Shown piece after piece: positions 14,527 to 29,470 of a DNA stretch of 64,000 nucleotides. The stretch comes from Aradus depressus (Eukaryota; Arthropoda; Insecta; Hemiptera; Aradidae). The stretch is taken from contig OY759224.1 of the NCBI GenBank assembly GCA_963662175.1, positions 30,017,489-30,081,488 of the forward strand, in the 5' to 3' direction. Position 1 is the stretch's first letter. Each line of letters begins with the position of its first letter. The translations under genes were made by a program, and so were the position numbers. The notes under the pieces were generated by a model. It did no database searches, was not told where the DNA came from, and worked only from the letters and a program-made list of their open reading frames with translations.

Positions 14527-16110
14527 AAACGGGGTTTGTTAGTATGTTTGTTCCAGCATCACGCCCAAACGGCTGGACGGATATTCATGAAACTTCACAT
14601 GTAGCATCCTTTCAAGACCGATTGAATAATAGGCTATGTGGCGTCCCAAAATTTCGAACGGGAGGGGGGGTTGTAAGGGGGGGCTAAGCATAGAAATAAT
14701 GCCAACTCATTAATTAATGTTCGGATTGTCATGAAATTTCATATGTAGTATTCTTGAAGGCCAAATAGAAAAAAAAGTGTGTGACGTCTCAAAATTGTGA
14801 ACGGGAGAGGGGTTGTGAATTTTTGAACTGTGCCCCCCCCCCCGGAACTCCCCCCTCCCCTCGGCCGATATCGCTGCAATTTGACAGGTTATGTCCTAAG
14901 TGGATTTTAGTTTTAAATACGAAATTTGATGTCGATACATTCATTACATCGGCAGTTAATCGGATTTTTGAATTGAGCCCCCACCCCGGAACTCCCCCCT
15001 CCCCTCGGCCGATATCGCTGCAATTTGACTGGTTATGTCCTAAGTGGATTTTAGTTTTAAATACGAAATTTGATGTCGATACATTCATTACATCGGCAGT
15101 TATTGGGATTTTTGAATTGAGCCCACACCCCGGAACTCCCCCCTCCCCTCGGCCGATATCGCTGAAATTTGACTGGTTATGTCCTCCGTGAATGTTAATT
15201 TTAAATACGAAATTTGATGTTGATACATTCATTACATCGCCAGTTATTGGGATTTTTAAATTCAGACTCGCTTATCTACCCATTCTCTTCCACCGGCTTC
15301 TATACTTCTATGCTGAAACGGGGTTTGTTAGTATGATTGTTCCAGCATCACGCCAAAACGGCTGGACGGATATTCATGAAACTTCACATGTAGCATCCTT
15401 TCAAGACCGATTGAATAATAGGCTATGTGGCGTCCCAAAATTTCGAACGGGAGGGGGGGTGGTAAGGGGCGGCTAAGCATAAAAGTAATGCCAACTCATT
15501 AATTAATGTTCGGATTGTCATGAAATTTCATATGTAGTATTCTTGAAGGCCAAATAGAAAAAAAAGTGTGTGACGTCACAAAATTGTGAACGGGAGGGGG
15601 GTTGTGAATTTTTGAACTGAGCCCACCCCCCCCCCCCCCGGAACTCCCCCCTCCCCTCGGCCGATATCGCTGCAATTTGACTGGTTATGTCCTAAGTGGA
15701 TTTTAGTTTTAAATACGAAATTTGATGTCGATACATTCATTACATAGGCAGTTATTCGGATTTTTGAATTGAGCCCCCACCCCGGAACTCCCCCCTCCCC
15801 TCGGCCAATATCGCTGCAATTTGACTGGTTATGTCCTAAGTGGATTTTAGTTTTAAATACGAAATTTGATGTCGATACATTCATTATATCGGCAGTTATT
15901 GGGATTTTTGAATTGAGCCCCCACCCCGGAACTCCCCCCTCCCCTCGGCCAATATCGCTGAAATTTGACTGGTTATGTCCTCCGTGAATGTTAATTTTAA
16001 ATACGAAATTTGATGTTGATACGTTCATTACATCGCCAGTTATTGGGATTTTTAAATTCAGACTCGTTTATCTACCCATTCTCTTCCACCGGCTTCTATA
16101 CTTCTATGCT

Positions 16111-17201
16111 GAAACGGGGTTTATTAGTATGTTTGTTCCAGCATCACTCCCAAACGGCTGGACGGATATTCATGAAACTTCACATGTAGCATCCTTTCAA
16201 GACCGATTGAATAATAGGCTATGTGGCGTCCCAAAAGTTCGAACGGGAGGGGGGGTTGTAAGGGGGGGCTAAGCATAGAAATAATGCCAACTCATTAATT
16301 AATGTTCGGATTGTCATGAAATTTCATATGTAGTATACTTGAAGGCCAAATAGAAAAAAAAGTGTGTGACGTCACAAAATTGTGAACGGGAGGGGGGTTG
16401 TGAATTTTTGAACTGAGCCCACCCCCCCCCCCCCCGGAACTCACCCCTCCCCTCGGCCGATATCGCTGCAATTTGAATGGTTATGTCCTAAGTGGATTTT
16501 AGTTTTAAATACGAAATTTGATGTCGATACATTCATTACATCGGCAGTTATTCGGATTTTTGAATTGAGCCCCCACCCCGGAACTCCCCCCTCCCCTCGG
16601 CCGATATCGCTGCAATTTGACTGGTTATGTCCTAAGTGGATTTTAGTTTTAAATACGAAATTTGATGTCGATACATTCATTATATCGGCAGTTATTGGGA
16701 TTTTTGAATTGAGCCCCCCCCCCCCCCCCGGACCTCCCCCCTCCCCTCATCCGATATCGCTGAAATTTGACTGGTCATGTCCTAAGTTGATTTTAGTTTT
16801 AAATACGAAATTTAATGTCGATACATTCATTACATCGGCAGTTATTGGGATTTTTGAATTGAGCCCCCACCCCGGAACTCCCCCCTCCCCTCGGCCGATA
16901 TCGCTGCAATTTGACTGGTTATGTCCTAAGTGGATTTTAGTTTTAAATACGAAATTTGATGTCGATACATTCATTACATCGGCAGTTATTGGGATTTTTG
17001 AATTGAGCCCCCACCCCGGAACTCCCCCCTCCCCTCGGCCGATATCGCTGAAATTTGACTGGTTATGTCCTCCGTGAATGTTAATTTTAAATACGAAATT
17101 TGATGTTGATACATTCATTACATCGCCAGTTACTGGGATTTTTAAATTCAGACTCGCTTATCTACCCATTCTCTTCCACCGGCTTCTATACTTCTATGCT
17201 G
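16111..17201 (+). repeat. Expanded satellite unit with five modules
   Basis: This 1,090-bp interval holds five C-rich boxes (near 16420, 16568, 16713, 16860 and 17007) instead of three. One box is a near-pure C run and one module carries variants such as ctcatccgatatcg. The following unit is short (659 bp, two modules), as expected for reciprocal-like unequal exchange between neighbours. Confidence 0.85.
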
Positions 17202-20200
17202 AGACGGGGTTTGTTACTATGTTTGTTCCAGCATCACGCCCAACCGGCTGCACGGATATTCATGAAACTTCACATGTAGCATCCTTTCAAGACCGATTGA
17301 ATAATAGGCTATGTGGCGTCCCGAAATTTCGAACGGGAGGGGGGGTTGTAAGGGGGGGCTAAGCATAGAAATAATGCCAACTCATTAATTAATGTTCGGA
17401 TTGTCATGAAATTTCATATGTAGTATTCTTGAAGGCCAAATAGAAAAAAAAGTGTGTGACGTCTCAAAATTGTGAACGGGAGGGGGGTTGTGAATTTTTG
17501 AACTGAGCCCACCCCCCCCCCCCCCCCCCCCCGGAACTCCCCCCTCCCCTCGGCCGATATCGCTGCAATTTGACTGGTTATGTCCTAAGTGGATTTTAGT
17601 TTTAAATACGAAATTTGATGTCGATACATTCATTACATCGGCAGTTATTGGGATTTTTGAATTGAGCCCCCACCCCGGAACTCCCCCCTTCCCTCGGCCG
17701 ATATCGCTGAAATTTGACTGGTTATGTCCTCCGTGAATGATAATTTTAAATACGAAATTTGATGTTGATACATTCATTACATCGCCAGTTATTGGGATTT
17801 TTATATTCAGACTCGCTTATCTACCCATTCTCTTCCACCGGCTTCTATACTTCTATGCTGAAACGGGGTTTGTTAGTATGTTTGTTCCAGCATCACGCCC
17901 AAACGGCTGGACGGATATTCATGAAACTTCACATGTAGCATCCTTTCAAGACCGATTGAATAATAGGCTATGTGGCGTCCCAAAATTTCGAACGGGAGGG
18001 GGGGTTGTAAGGGGGGGCTAAGCATAGAAATAATGCCAACTCATTAATTAATGTTCGGATTGTCATGAAATTTCATATGTAGTATTCTTGAAGGCCAAAT
18101 AGAAAAAAAAGTGTGTGACGTCTCAAAATTGTGAACGGGAGGGGGGTTGTGAATTTTTGAACTGTGCCCTCCCCCCCCCCGGAACTCCCCCCTCCCCTCG
18201 GCCGATATCGCTGCAATTTGACTGGTTATGTCCTAAGTGGATTTTAGTTTTAAATACGTATTTGATGTCGATACATTCATTACATCGGCAGTTATTCGGA
18301 TTTTTGAATTGAGCCCCCACCCCGGAACTCCCCCCTCCCCTCGGCCAATATCGCTGCAATTTGACTGGTTATGTCCTAAGTGGATTTTAGTTTTAAATAC
18401 GAAATTTGATGTCGATACATTCATTACATCGGCAGTTATTGGGATTTTTGAATTGAGCCCCCACCCCGGAACTCCCCCCTCCCCTCGGCCGATATCGCTG
18501 AAATTTGACTGGTTATGTCCTCCGTGAATGTTAATTTTAAATACGAAATTTGATGTTGATACATTCATTACATCGCCAGTTATTGGGATTTTTATATTCA
18601 GACTCGCTTATCTACCCATTCTCTTCCACCGGCTTCTATACTTCTATGCTGAAACGGGGTTTGTTAGTATGTTTGTTCCAGCATCACGCCAAAACGGCTG
18701 GACGGATATTCATGAAACTTCACATGTAGCATCCTTTCAAGACCGATTGAATAATAGGCTATGTGGCGTCCCAAAATTTCGAACGGGAGGGGGGGTGGTA
18801 AGGGGGGGCTAAGCATAAAAGTAATGCCAACTCATTAATTAATGTTCGGATTGTCATGAAATTTCATATGTAGTATTCTTGAAGGCCAAATAGAAAAACA
18901 AGTGTGTGACGTCACAAAATTGTGAACGGGAGGGGGGTTGTGAATTTTTGAACTGAGCCCCCCCCCCCCCTCCCGGAACTCCCCCCTCCCCACGGCCGAT
19001 ATCGCTGCAATTTGACTGGTTATGTCCTAAGTGGATTTTAGTTTTAAATACGAAATTTGATGTCGATACATTCATTACATCGGCAGTTAATCGGATTTTT
19101 GAATTGAGCCCCCACCCCGGAACTCCCCCCTCCCCTCGGCCGATATCGCTGCAATTTGACTGGTTATGTCCTAAGTGGATTTTAGTTTTAAATACGAAAT
19201 TTGATGTCGATACATTCATTACATCGGCAGTTATTGGGATTTTTGAATTGAGCCCCCACCCCGGAACTCCCCCCTCCCCTCGGCCGATATCGCTGAAATT
19301 TGACTGGTTATGTCCTCCGTGAATGTTAATTTTAAATACGAAATTTGATGTTGATACATTCATTACATCGCCAGTTATTGGGATTTTTAAATTCAGACTC
19401 GCTTATCTACCCATTCTCTTCCACCGGCTTCTATACTTCTATGCTGAAACGGGGTTTGTTAGTATGTTTGTTCCAGCATCACGCCCAAACGGCTGGACGG
19501 ATATTCATGAAACTTCAGATGTAGCATCCTTTCAAGACCGATTGAATAATAGGCTATGTGGCGTCCCGAAATTTCGAACGGGAGGGGGGGTTGTAAGGGG
19601 GGGCTAAGCATAGAAATAATGCCAACTCATTAATTAATGTTCGGATTGTCATGAAATTTCATATGTAGTATTCTTGAAGGCCAAATAGAAAAAAAAGTGT
19701 GTGGCGTCTCAAAATTGTGAACGGGAGGGGGGTTGTGAATTTTTGAACTGAGCCCCCCCCCCCCCCCGGAACTCCCCCCTCCCCTCGGCCGATATCGCTG
19801 CAATTTGACTGGTTATGTCCTAAGTGGATTTTAGTTTTAAATACGAAATTTGATGTCGATACATTCATTACATCGGCAGTTATTCGGATTTTTGAATTGA
19901 GCCCCCACCCCGGAACTCCCCCCTCCCCTCGGCCGATATCGCTGCAATTTGACTGGTTATGTCCTAAGTGGATTTTAGTTTTAAATACTAAATTTGATGT
20001 CGATACATTCATTACATCGGCAGTTATTGGGATTTTTGAATTGAGCCCCCACCCCGGAACTCCCCCCTCCCCTCGGCCGATATCGCTGAAATTTGACTGG
20101 TTATGTCCTCCGTGAATGTTAATTTTAAATACGAAATTTGATGTTGATACATTCATTACATCGCCAGTTATTGGGATTTTTAAATTCAGACTCGCTTATC

Positions 20201-20917
20201 TACCCATTCTCTTCCACCGGCTTCTATACTTCTATGCTGAAACGGGGTTTGTTAGTATGTTTGTTCCAGTATCACGCCCAAACGGCTGGACGGATATTCA
20301 TGAAACTTCACATGTAGCATCCTTTCAAGACCGATTGAATAATAGGCTATGTGGCGTCCCGAAATTTCGAACGGGAGGGGGGGGTTGTAAGGGGGGGCTA
20401 AGCATAGAAATAATGCCAACTCATTAATTAATGTTCGGATTGTCATGAAATTTCATATGTAGTATTCTTGAAGGCCAAATAGAAAAAAAAGTGTGTGACG
20501 TCTCAAAATTGTGAACGGGAGGGGGGTTGTGAATTTTTGAACTGAGCCCCCCCCCCCCCCCCCCCCCCCGGAACTCCCCCCTCCCCTCAGCCGATATCGC
20601 TGCAATTTGACTGGTTATGTCCCAAGTGGATTTTAGTTTTAAATACGAAATTTGATGTCGATACATTCATTACATCGGCAGTTATTCGGATTTTTGAATT
20701 GAGCCCCCACCCCGGAACTCCCCCCTCCCCTCGGCCGATATCGCTGCAATTTGACTGGTTATGTCCTAAGTGGATTTTAGTTTTAAATACGAAATTTGAT
20801 GTCGATACATTCATTACATCGGCAGTTATTGGGATTTTTGAATTGAGCCCCCACCCCGGAACTCCCCCCTCCCCTCGGCCGATATCGCTGAAATTTGACT
20901 GGTTATGTCCTCCGTGA

Positions 20918-23900
20918 ATGTTAATTTTAAATACGAAATTTGATGTTGATACATTCATTACATCGCCAGTTATTGGGATTTTTATATTCAGACTCGCTTA
21001 TCTACCCATTCTCTTCCACCGGCTTCTATACTTCTATGCTGAAACGGGGTTTGTTAGTATGTTTGTTCCAGCCTCACGCCCAAACGGCTGGACGGATATT
21101 CATGAAACTTCACATGTAGCATCCTTTCAAGACCGATTGAATAATAGGCTATGTGGCGTCCCAAAATTTCGAACGGGAGGGGGGGTTGTAAGGGGGGGCT
21201 AAGCATAGAAATAATGCCAACTCATTAATTAATGTTCGGATTGTCATGAAATTTCATATGTAGTATTCTTGAAGGCCAAATAGAAAAAAAAGTGTGTGAC
21301 GTCTCAAAATTGTGAACGGGAGGGGGGTTGTGAATTTTTGAACTGTGCCCCCCCCCCCCGGAACTCCCCCCTCCCCTCGGCCGATATCGCTGCAATTTGA
21401 CTGGTTATGTCCTAAGTGGATTTTAGTTTTAAATACGAAATTTGATGTCGATACATTCATTACATCGGCAGTTATTCGGATTTTTGAATTGAGCCCCCAC
21501 CCCGGAACTCCCCCCTCCCCTCGGCCAATATCGCTGCAATTTGACTGGTTATGTCCTAAGTGGATTTTAGTTTTAAATACGAAATTTGATGTCGATACAT
21601 TCATTATATCGGCAGTTATTGGGATTTTTGAATTGAGCCCCCACCCCGGAACTCCCCCCTCCCCTCGGCCGATATCGCTGAAATTTGACTGGTTATGTCC
21701 TCCGTGAATGTTAATTTTAAATACGAAATTTGATGTTGATACGTTCATTACATCGCCAGTTATTGGGATTTTTAAATTCAGACTCGCTTATCTACCCATT
21801 CTCTTCCACCGGCTTCTATACTTCTATGCTGAAACGGGGTTTATTAGTATGTTTGTTCCAGCATCACGCCCAAACGGCTGGACGGATATTCATGAAACTT
21901 CACATGTAGCATCCTTTCAAGACCGATTGAATAATAGGCTATGTGGCGTCCCAAAAGTTCGAACGGGAGGGGGGGTTGTAAGGGGGGGCTAAGCATAGAA
22001 ATAATGCCAACTCATTAATTAATGTTCGGATTGTCATGAAATTTCATATGTAGTATTCTTGAAGGCCAAATAGAAAAAAAAGTGTGTGACGTCACAAAAT
22101 TGTGAACGGGAGGGGGGTTGTGAATTTTTGAACTGAGCCCAACCCCCCCCCCCCCCCCCACCCGGAACTCACCCCTCCCCTCGGCCGATATCGCTGCAAT
22201 TTGACTGGTTATGTCCTAAGTGGATTTTAGTTTTAAATACGAAATTTGATGTCGATACATTCATTACATCGGCAGTTATTCGGATTTTTGAATTGAGCCC
22301 CCCCCCCCGGACCTCCCCCCTCCCCTCATCCGATATCGCTGCAATTTGACTGGTTATGTCCTAAGTGGATTTTAGTTTTAAATACGAAATTTATGTCGAT
22401 ACATTCATTACATCGGCAGTTATTGGGATTTTTGAATTGAGCCCCCACCCCGGAACCTCCCCCTCCCCTCGGCCGATATCGCTGAAATTTGACTGGTTAT
22501 GTCCTCCGTGAATGTTAATTTTAAATACGAAATTTGATGTTGATACATTCAACACATCGCCAGTTATAGGGATTTTTAAATTCAGACTCGCATATCTCTA
22601 CCCATTCTCTTCCACCGGCTTCTATACTTCTATGCTGAAACGGGGTTTGTTAGTATGTTTGTTCCAGCATCACGCCCAAACGGCTGGACGGATATTCATG
22701 AAACTTCACATGTAGCATCCTTTCAAGACCGATTGAATAATAGGCTATGTGGCGTCCCAAAATTGCGAACGGGAGGGGGGGTTGTAAGGGGGGACTAAGC
22801 ATAAAAATAATGCCAACTCATTAATTAATGTTCGGATTGTCATGAAATTTCATATGTAGTATTCTTGAAGGCCAAATAGAAAAAAAAGTGTGTGACGTCA
22901 CAAAATTGTGAACGGGAGGGGGGTTGTGAATTTTTGAACTGTGCCCCCCCCCCCCCCCCGGAACTCCCCCCTCCCCTCGGCCGATATCGCTGCAATTTGA
23001 CTGGTTATGTCCTAAGTGGATTTTAGTTTTAAATACGAAATTTATGTCGATACATTCATTACATCGGCAGTTATTGGGATTTTTGAATTGAGCCCCCACC
23101 CCGGAACCTCCCCCTCCCCTCGGCCGATATCGCTGCAATTTGACTGGTTATGTCCTAAGTGGATTTTAGTTTTAAATACGAAATTTGATGTCGATACATT
23201 CATTACATCGGCAGTTATTGGGATTTTTGAATTGAGCCCCCACCCCGGAACTCCCCCCTCCCCTCGGCCGATATCGCTGAAATTTGACTGGTTATGTCCT
23301 CCGTGAATGTTAATTTTAAATACGAAATTTGATGTTGATACATTCATTACATCGCCAGTTATTGGGATTTTTATATTCAGACTCGCTTATCTACCCATTC
23401 TCTTCCACCGGCTTCTATACTTCTATGCTGAAACGGGGTTTGTTAGTATGTTTGTTCCAGCCTCACGCCCAAACGGCTGGACGGATATTCATGAAACTTC
23501 ACATGTAGCATCCTTTCAAGACCGATTGAATAATAGGCTATGTGGCGTCCCAAAATTTCGAACGGGAGGGGGGGTTGTAAGGGGGGGCTAAGCATAGAAA
23601 TAATGCCAACTCATTAATTAATGTTCGGATTGTCATGAAATTTCATATGTAGTATTCTTGAAGGCCAAATAGAAAAAAAAGTGTGTGACGTCTCAAAATT
23701 GTGAACGGGAGGGGGGTTGTGAATTTTTGAACTGTGCCCCCCCCCCCGGAACTCCCCCCCTCCCCTCGGCCGATATCGCTGCAATTTGACTGGTTATGTC
23801 CTAAGTGGATTTTAGTTTTAAATACGAAATTTGATGTCGATACATTCATTACATCGGCAGTTATTCGGATTTTTGAATTGAGCCCCCACCCCGGAACTCC

Positions 23901-26900
23901 CCCCTCCCCTCGGCCAATATCGCTGCAATTTGACTGGTTATGTCCTAAGTGGATTTTAGTTTTAAATACGAAATTTGATGTCGATACATTCATTATATCG
24001 GCAGTTATTGGGATTTTTGAATTGAGCCCCCACCCCGGAACTCCCCCCTCCCCTCGGCCGATATCGCTGAAATTTGACTGGTTATGTCCTCCGTGAATGT
24101 TAATTTTAAATACGAAATTTGATGTTGATACGTTCATTACATCGCCAGTTATTGGGATTTTTAAATTCAGACTCGCTTATCTACCCATTCTCTTCCACCG
24201 GCTTCTATACTTCTATGCTGAAACGGGGTTTATTAGTATGTTTGTTCCAGCATCACGCCCAAACGGCTGGACGGATATTCATGAAACTTCACATGTAGCA
24301 TCCTTTCAAGACCGATTGAATAATAGGCTATGTGGCGTCCCAAAAGTTCGAACGGGAGGGGGGGTTGTAAGGGGGGGCTAAGCATAGAAATAATGCCAAC
24401 TCATTAATTAATGTTCGGATTGTCATGAAATTTCATATGTAGTATTCTTGAAGGCCAAATAGAAAAAAAAGTGTGTGACGTCACAAAATTGTGAACGGGA
24501 GGGGGGTTGTGAATTTTTGAACTGAGCCCAACCCCCCCCCCCCCCCCCCCACCCGGAACTCACCCCTCCCCTCGGCCGATATCGCTGCAATTTGACTGGT
24601 TATGTCCTAAGTGGATTTTAGTTTTAAATACGAAATTTGATGTCGATACATTCATTACATCGGCAGTTATTCGGATTTTTGAATTGAGCCCCCCCCCCCG
24701 GACCTCCCCCCTCCCCTCATCCGATATCGCTGCAATTTGACTGGTTATGTCCTAAGTGGATTTTAGTTTTAAATACGAAATTTATGTCGATACATTCATT
24801 ACATCGGCAGTTATTGGGATTTTTGAATTGAGCCCCCACCCCGGAACCTCCCCCTCCCCTCGGCCGATATCGCTGAAATTTGACTGGTTATGTCCTCCGT
24901 GAATGTTAATTTTAAATACGAAATTTGATGTTGATACATTCAACACATCGCCAGTTATAGGGATTTTTAAATTCAGACTCGCATATCTCTACCCATTCTC
25001 TTCCACCGGCTTCTATACTTCTATGCTGAAACGGGGTTTGTTAGTATGTTTGTTCCAGCATCACGCCCAAACGGCTGGACGGATATTCATGAAACTTCAC
25101 ATGTAGCATCCTTTCAAGACCGATTGAATAATAGGCTATGTGGCGTCCCAAAATTGCGAACGGGAGGGGGGGGTTGTAAGGGGGGACTAAGCATAAAAAT
25201 AATGCCAACTCATTAATTAATGTTCGGATTGTCATGAAATTTCATATGTAGTATTCTTGAAGGCCAAATAGAAAAAAAAGTGTGTGACGTCACAAAATTG
25301 TGAACGGGAGGGGGGTTGTGAATTTTTGAACTGTGCCCCCCCCCCCCCCGGAACTCCCCCCTCCCCTCGGCCGATATCGCTGCAATTTGACTGGTTATGT
25401 CCTAAGTGGATTTTAGTTTTAAATACGAAATTTATGTCGATACATTCATTACATCGGCAGTTATTGGGATTTTTGAATTGAGCCCCCACCCCGGAACCTC
25501 CCCCTCCCCTCGGCCGATATCGCTGAAATTTGACTGGTTATGTCCTCCGTGAATGTTAATTTTAAATACGAAATTTGATGTTGATACATTCATTACATCG
25601 CCAGTTATTGGGATTTTTAAATTCAGACTCGCATATCTACCCATTCTCTTCCACCGGCTTCTATACTTCTATGCTGAAACGGGGTTTGTTAGAATGTTTG
25701 TTCCAGCTTTACGCCCAAACGGCTGGACGGATATTCATGAAACTTCACATGTAGCATCCTTTCAAGACCGATTGAATAATAGGCTATGTGGCGTCCCAAA
25801 ATTTCAAACGGGAGGGGGGTTGTAAGGGGGGACTAAGCATAAAAATAATGCCAACTCATTAATTAATGTTCGGATTGTCATGAAATTTCATATGTAGTAT
25901 TCTTGAAGGCCAAATAGAAAAAAAAGTGTGTGACGTCACAAAATTGTGAACGGGAGGGGGGTTGTGAATTTTTGAACTGAGCCCCCCCCCCCCCCCCCCC
26001 CCCCCCGGAACTCCCCCCTCCCCTCATCCGATATCGCTGAAATTTGACTGGTTATGTCCTAAGTGGATTTTAGTTTTAAATACGAAATTTGATGTCGATA
26101 CATTCATTACATCGGCAGTTATTGGGATTTTTGAATTGAGCCCCCACCCCGGAACTCCCCCCTCCCCTCGGCCGATATCGCTGCAATTTGACTGGTTATG
26201 TCCTAAGTGGATTTTAGTTTTAAATACGAAATTTGATGTCGATACATTCATTACATCGGCAGTTATTGGGATTTTTGAATTGAGCCCCCACCCCGGAACT
26301 CCCCCCTCCCCTCGGCCGATATCGCTGAAATTTGACTGGTTATGTCCTCCGTGAATGTTAATTTTAAATACGAAATTTGATGTCGATACATTCATTACAT
26401 CGGCAGTTATTGGGATTTTTGAATTGAGCCCCCACCCCGGAACTCCCCCCTCCCCTCGGCCGATATCGCTGCAATTTGACTGGTTAGGTCCTAAGTGGAT
26501 TTTAGTTTTAAATACGAAATTTGATGTCGATACATTCATTACATCGGCAGTTATTGGGATTTTTGAATTGAGCCCCCACCCCGGAACTCCCCCCTCCCCT
26601 CGGCCGATATCGCTGAAATTTGACTGGTTATGTCCTCCGTGAATGTTAATTTTAAATACGAAATTTGATGTTGATACATTCATTACATCGCCAGTTATTG
26701 GGATTTTTAAATTCAGACTCGCATATCTACCCATTCTCTTCCACCGGCTTCTATACTTCTATGCTGAAACGGGGTTTGTTAGAATGTTTGTTCCAGCTTT
26801 ACGCCCAAACGGCTGGACGGATATTCATGAAACTTCACATGTAGCATCCTTTCAAGACCGATTGAATAATAGGCTATGTGGCGTCCCAAAATTTCAAACG

Positions 26901-29470
26901 GGAGGGGGGTTGTAAGGGGGGACTAAGCATAAAAATAATGCCAACTCATTAATTAATGTTCGGATTGTCATGAAATTTCATATGTAGTATTCTTGAAGGC
27001 CAAATAGAAAAAAAAGTGTGTGACGTCACAAAATTGTGAACGGGAGGGGGGTTGTGAATTTTTGAACTGAGCCCCCCCCCCCCCGGAACTCCCCCCTCCC
27101 CTCATCCGATATCGCTGAAATTTGACTGGTTATGTCCTAAGTGGATTTTAGTTTTAAATACGAAATTTGATGTCGATACATTCATTACATCGGCAGTTAT
27201 TGGGATTTTTGAATTGAGCCCCCACCCCGGAACCTCCCCCTCCCCTCGGCCGATATCGCTGAAATTTGACTGGTTATGTCCTCCGTGAATGTTAATTTTA
27301 AATACGAAATTTGATGTTGATACATTCAACACATCGCCAGTTATAGGGATTTTTAAATTCAGACTCGCATATCTACCCATTCTCTTCCACCGGCTTCTAT
27401 ACTTCTATGCTGAAACGGGGTTTGTTAGTATGTTTGTTCCAGCATCACGCCCAAACGGCTGGACGGATATTCATGAAACTTCACATGTAGCATCCTTTCA
27501 AGACCGATTGAATAATAGGCTATGTGGCGTCCCAAAATTGCGAACGGGAGGGGGGGTTGTAAGGGGGGACTAAGCATAAAAATAATGCCAACTCATTAAT
27601 TAATGTTCGGATTGTCATGAAATTTCATATGTAGTATTCTTGAAGGCCAAATAGAAAAAAAAGTGTGTGACGTCACAAAATTGTGAACGGGAGGGGGGTT
27701 GTGAATTTTTGAACTGTGCCCCCCCCCCCCCGGAACTCCCCCCTCCCCTCGGCCGATATCGCTGCAATTTGACTGGTTATGTCCTAAGTGGATTTTAGTT
27801 TTAAATACGAAATTTATGTCGATACATTCTTTACATCGGCAGTTATTGGGATTTTTGAATTGAGCCCCCACCCCGGAACCTCCCCCTCCCCTCGGCCGAT
27901 ATCGCTGAAATTTGACTGGTTATGTCCTCCGTGAATGTTAATTTTAAATACGAAATTTGATGTTGATACATTCATTACATCGCCAGTTATTGGGATTTTT
28001 AAATTCAGACTCGCATATCTACCCATTCTCTTCCACCGGCTTCTATACTTCTATGCTGAAACGGGGTTTGTTAGAATGTTTGTTCCAGCTTTACGCCCAA
28101 ACGGCTGGACGGATATTCATGAAACTTCACATGTAGCATCCTTTCAAGACCGATTGAATAATAGGCTATGTGGCGTCCCAAAATTTCAAACGGGAGGGGG
28201 GTTGTAAGGGGGGACTAAGCATAAAAATAATGCCAACTCATTAATTAATGTTCGGATTGTCATGAAATTTCATATGTAGTATTCTTGAAGGCCAAATAGA
28301 AAAAAAAGTGTGTGACGTCACAAAATTGTGAACGGGAGGGGGGTTGTGAATTTTTGAACTGAGCCCCCCCCCCCCCGGAACTCCCCCCTCCCCTCATCCG
28401 ATATCGCTGAAATTTGACTGGTTATGTCCTAAGTGGATTTTAGTTTTAAATACGAAATTTGATGTCGATACATTCATTACATCGGCAGTTATTGGGATTT
28501 TTGAATTGAGCCCCCACCCCGGAACTCCCCCCTCCCCTCGGCCGATATCGCTGCAATTTGACTGGTTATGTCCTAAGTGGATTTTAGTTTTAAATACGAA
28601 ATTTGATGTCGATACATTCATTACATCGGCAGTTATTGGGATTTTTGAATTGAGCCCCCACCCCGGAACTCCCCCCTCCCCTCGGCCGATATCGCTGAAA
28701 TTTGACTGGTTATGTCCTCCGTGAATGTTAATTTTAAATACGAAATTTGATGTCGATACATTCATTACATCGGCAGTTATTGGGATTTTTGAATTGAGCC
28801 CCCACCCCGGAACTCCCCCCTCCCCTCGGCCGATATCGCTGCAATTTGACTGGTTAGGTCCTAAGTGGATTTTAGTTTTAAATACGAAATTTGATGTCGA
28901 TACATTCATTACATCGGCAGTTATTGGGATTTTTGAATTGAGCCCCCACCCCGGAACTCCCCCCTCCCCTCGGCCGATATCGCTGAAATTTGACTGGTTA
29001 TGTCCTCCGTGAATGTTAATTTTAAATACGAAATTTGATGTTGATACATTCATTACATCGCCAGTTATTGGGATTTTTAAATTCAGACTCGCATATCTAC
29101 CCATTCTCTTCCACCGGCTTCTATACTTCTATGCTGAAACGGGGTTTGTTAGAATGTTTGTTCCAGCTTTACGCCCAAACGGCTGGACGGATATTCATGA
29201 AACTTCACATGTAGCATCCTTTCAAGACCGATTGAATAATAGGCTATGTGGCGTCCCAAAATTTCAAACGGGAGGGGGGTTGTAAGGGGGGACTAAGCAT
29301 AAAAATAATGCCAACTCATTAATTAATGTTCGGATTGTCATGAAATTTCATATGTAGTATTCTTGAAGGCCAAATAGAAAAAAAAGTGTGTGACGTCACA
29401 AAATTGTGAACGGGAGGGGGGTTGTGAATTTTTGAACTGAGCCCCCCCCCCGGAACTCCCCCCTCCCCTC
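20918..29470 (+). repeat. Satellite super-repeats of about 2.38-2.39 kb
   Basis: Marker variants recur at a constant offset. The string caacacatcgccagttatag is found near 22550, 24941 and 27328. The form cagcctcacgcc is near 21070 and 23459. The form agaatgtttgttccagcttt is near 25691, 26781, 28073 and 29151. Module number per unit changes between copies (intervals 806, 793, 790, 808, 648, 1090, 646, 646, 1078), so the super-repeat was copied and then modules were gained or lost inside it. Poly-C length is the main remaining difference between copies. Confidence 0.8.
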
